From NCBI GenBank assembly GCA_965659005.1, contig CBFHVG010000052.1, positions 1 through 64,000 of the forward strand: DNA of 64,000 nt. Reading direction: 5' to 3'. The notes below the pieces were generated by a model. That model worked only from the letters and a program-made list of their open reading frames with translations. It ran no database searches and was not told the DNA's origin. Source of the stretch: CAYPTY01 sp965659005 (GTDB lineage: Bacteria; Bacteroidota; Rhodothermia; Balneolales; Balneolaceae). The translations under genes were made by a program, and so were the position numbers. Shown piece by piece: positions 62,369-64,000 of the stretch; positions within the stretch are counted from its first letter, which is position 1; the number at the start of each line of letters is the position of its first letter.

Positions 62369-62797
62369 CTATCTGTTGCCGCCACCTCTTTTATTTTGGC
62401 GTCTTCCATCTCTGGAATTCATTCTGCCTTGGCGACGATTAAATATTTTGTCTTTCATTTTAGAATACTTGATGTATTGATCCTTATTGAAGATTTCTTC
62501 AAATCTTGCATCCATGTCATTCATTGATTTTCCAATCTTTTCAAGATCGGGTCGTCCTTCAGCTTCATCTCTTATGGTTTCTACCTCAGTCATATGAGTC
62601 AGAATTGCTTTTTTAGTGGCTTTCATCTGCTCATCATTTAACTCAAGTGCTACATATAGGCGAGTTGTTACTGCGTCTACACGCTCTTCTTTACTAAGAT
62701 TTGGTCCTTTTTGACCACGCTGACTTCTTTGCTGAGCGTAAGTATTTAAACTGCCCGCGACAAAGATGAATAAAAATAGGGTGATTAACTGTTTCAT
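62369..62797 (-). CDS. Secreted Spy/LTxxQ-like helical protein
   Basis: The product of about 142 residues from ATG 62797 has a signal peptide (LITLFLFIFVAGSLNTYAQ) and a short helical domain with two LTxxQ/Spy-like segments (LNDEQMKATKKAI, FNKDQYIKYSKMKDK), then a basic R/G-rich tail (RRQGRMNSRDGRRQNKRGGG). Spy and CpxP relatives are periplasmic chaperones or stress sensors. The tail suggests binding to nucleic acid or a surface polymer, but this is a guess. An in-frame longer start (62869) is less likely because it would precede the signal peptide. Confidence 0.7.
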   Translation of the reverse strand: MKQLITLFLFIFVAGSLNTYAQQRSQRGQKGPNLSKEERVDAVTTRLYVALELNDEQMKATKKAILTHMTEVETIRDEAEGRPDLEKIGKSMNDMDARFEEIFNKDQYIKYSKMKDKIFNRRQGRMNSRDGRRQNKRGGGNR

Positions 62798-62871
62798 ATC
62801 TCGTATCGTTGTGTTGTATTGTATGGTTACAAATTTAGGCGACATTGATTTAGAAACCTTTCGCAACATTT

Positions 62872-63756
62872 ATGCTTTTTTTTAAAAAGATTCTTTTTCT
62901 AGGCATTTTTAACTGCTTTGCTTCAACTCTTTCGATGTCTGCTCAGACATCCAGCCTTGAAGATTATGCACGTATAAGTAACAAATTCAGTAAGGAGACG
63001 AGTGGTGTTATTAAAAGCCGAATACATGAAGATGTATTCTGGATACTGGACGACTCAGGTAATGATGATCGCATCTACGCTGTAAAAAGAAATGGAAATC
63101 CATTTGCAGGTAAAGATTACAAAGGGCAAAAAATTAAAGGGGCAAAAAACAGAGACTGGGAGGATATACTCGTTGATGATCAAGGGCACATTATTATAGC
63201 TGATATAGGTAATAATTGTAAGTGTAGGAATGATTTGACCCTATATGTACTCAATGAAACGTTACCTGAAGACGAAAAGAATACTGTAATTCAGGAAATA
63301 AGATTCACCTATCCACCAATTGAAACTATGGGCATAAGGAGAAATGTAAACTTTGATGCTGAAGCTGCTTTTTATTTCAAAGAGAACATCTACTTATTAA
63401 CAAAACATGGATGGCTTGATAGGAAAAGTCGACTTTACAAAGTTCCGGTGATTGATTCTAGTTACGCTGACATAGAACTGGAGTTTGTAGAAGAAATAAG
63501 AATAGATGGTTCAGTTACAGCGGCAGATTACGACAATACTAATAAAAGACTGGCCATACTTACATATACATCAGTATGGGTGTATGAAACTGGTGAGGAT
63601 GGCTCACTTTTTGGTGGCAAGGCATTTCGAAAAAGTATAAAGGCTGATCAGGTGGAAAGCATAACTTTTGATGGAAATGATCTCATCATAGTAGATGAAA
63701 AAAAAGGGAAGATGTATGAAATTTCAATTTCCGAACTCGAGTATGTTGATTTATAA
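62872..63756 (+). CDS. Secreted beta-propeller-like protein of unknown function
   Basis: I do not recognise a named family. The 294-residue product has a signal peptide (LFLGIFNCFASTLSMSAQ) and repeated strand patterns typical of propellers: VFWILDDSGNDDRIYAVK, DWEDILVDDQGHIIIADIGNNCK, FDAEAAFYFKENIYLLTKHG, VTAADYDNTNKRLAILTYTSVWVYE, VESITFDGNDLIIVDEKKG. The repeated DWEDI, DAEA and VESI acidic positions resemble SdiA-regulated or esterase-like propellers. It is divergent from the LTxxQ-like gene with about 75 nt between. Confidence 0.6.
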   Translation: MLFFKKILFLGIFNCFASTLSMSAQTSSLEDYARISNKFSKETSGVIKSRIHEDVFWILDDSGNDDRIYAVKRNGNPFAGKDYKGQKIKGAKNRDWEDILVDDQGHIIIADIGNNCKCRNDLTLYVLNETLPEDEKNTVIQEIRFTYPPIETMGIRRNVNFDAEAAFYFKENIYLLTKHGWLDRKSRLYKVPVIDSSYADIELEFVEEIRIDGSVTAADYDNTNKRLAILTYTSVWVYETGEDGSLFGGKAFRKSIKADQVESITFDGNDLIIVDEKKGKMYEISISELEYVDL

Positions 63757-63840
63757 ATTGGCTCATCGCATCAACATGTGAACACCTTCGATATGCTTTC
63801 CTGCGTTTAATGTGTAACCATTAACTAATAGGCAAGCATT

Positions 63841-64000
63841 ATGAAAAGAAGGTTACTACTTACACTTATTGGTATCAGTATTGGCTTCAGTTCAGTATCA
63901 GAAGCCCAGAATAGGCGAGAAAGATCAAAAGCTTCACAGGTGACTATTAATGCAATTGCCTATGACGATTTTGATAAAAACTGGTACGATTCCAGACATT
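63841..64000 (+). CDS. N terminus of a secreted protein, cut by the window end
   Basis: Starting at ATG 63841, 53 codons are open to the window end: MKRRLLLTLIGISIGFSSVSEAQ forms a signal peptide ending at Ala-Gln, followed by NRRERSKASQVTINAIAYDDFDK. Too little is present to name a family. The gene continues beyond 64000. Confidence 0.6.
   Translation, partial: MKRRLLLTLIGISIGFSSVSEAQNRRERSKASQVTINAIAYDDFDKNWYDSRH

Noticed and set aside
62101..62527. Several short plus-strand open frames between the ABC remnant and the propeller gene
   Set aside because: They overlap the real minus-strand LTxxQ-like gene and its terminator and have no recognisable protein pattern.
1..64000. CRISPR array, tRNA, rRNA, transposase, integrase, prophage
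   Set aside because: I looked for regular spaced repeats, CCA-ended cloverleaf patterns and mobile-element proteins on both strands and found none.

Overview
The window is about 64 kb of gene-dense, AT-rich bacterial chromosome. The gene content points to the Bacteroidota/Rhodothermota/Balneolota side of the FCB group, most likely a marine Balneola-like or Gracilimonas-like organism. The signs are a type 9 secretion sorting-domain remnant, a GldE-like CNNM protein, a DUF3109 protein, a BadF-type GlcNAc-kinase-like protein, type III glutamine synthetase, a menaquinone branch (menA-menC-menE), and a few TTTG/TAnnTTTG-like promoter candidates. No tRNA, rRNA, CRISPR array, transposase or phage gene was seen. 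Genus-level assignment is inference.

Layout. 1-4.3 kb (minus): recA-recX, a kynureninase-like enzyme and tryptophan 2,3-dioxygenase. 4.4-8.5 kb: BadF kinase, TatD, PdxB, pyrimidine-nucleoside phosphorylase. 8.6-14.6 kb (plus): a six-gene run with PspA (the bacterial ESCRT-III homologue), a short protein resembling the C-terminal half of PspA, a membrane coiled-coil protein, enoyl-CoA hydratase, a CNNM/CorC protein and an AAA+ ATPase with a degenerate N-terminal half. This is the best candidate for a little-described system. 14.6-28 kb: azurin, PheA, an ABM monooxygenase, XseA, PyrC, TsaB, AccD (lacking all four zinc-ribbon cysteines), a DPP-IV-like peptidase, Obg, DprA, DUF3109, RpoN and a stand-alone AraC-type domain. 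28-35 kb (minus): an unusual secreted/membrane protein, MiaB, three consecutive pilin-like genes of unknown function, PyrE, PgpA, PgsA. 35-41.8 kb (plus): CinA, a beta-barrel protein, FtsX, convergent Fur, acyl-CoA synthetase. 41.8-47.3 kb: cysteine desulfurase, LOG, histidine phosphatase and DUF1499 (minus), then pgk lying between two broken minus-strand genes: a T9SS sorting-domain remnant and a C-terminally truncated DUF1800 gene. 47.6-54.3 kb (plus): Ssb, GldE-like, MurB, M48 lipoprotein, PurB, two small membrane proteins. 54.2-58.9 kb (minus): sterol-desaturase-family protein, MenE, MenC, MenA. 59-64 kb: type III glutamine synthetase, DUF2141, an ABC-permease remnant, a Spy/LTxxQ-like protein, a secreted propeller-like protein and a gene cut by the window end.

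Most genes are core housekeeping functions in short operons with overlaps of a few bases. Four convergent pairs end in interlocked stop codons on a 4-nt palindrome (TTAA or CTAG). Intrinsic terminators follow recX, kynA, azurin, the peptidase, pgk, ssb, glnN and several others. The least ordinary content is the PspA/AAA+ run, the pilin-like trio, the cysteine-free AccD, the disrupted pgk neighbourhood and the terminator that ends 3 nt before the obg start.
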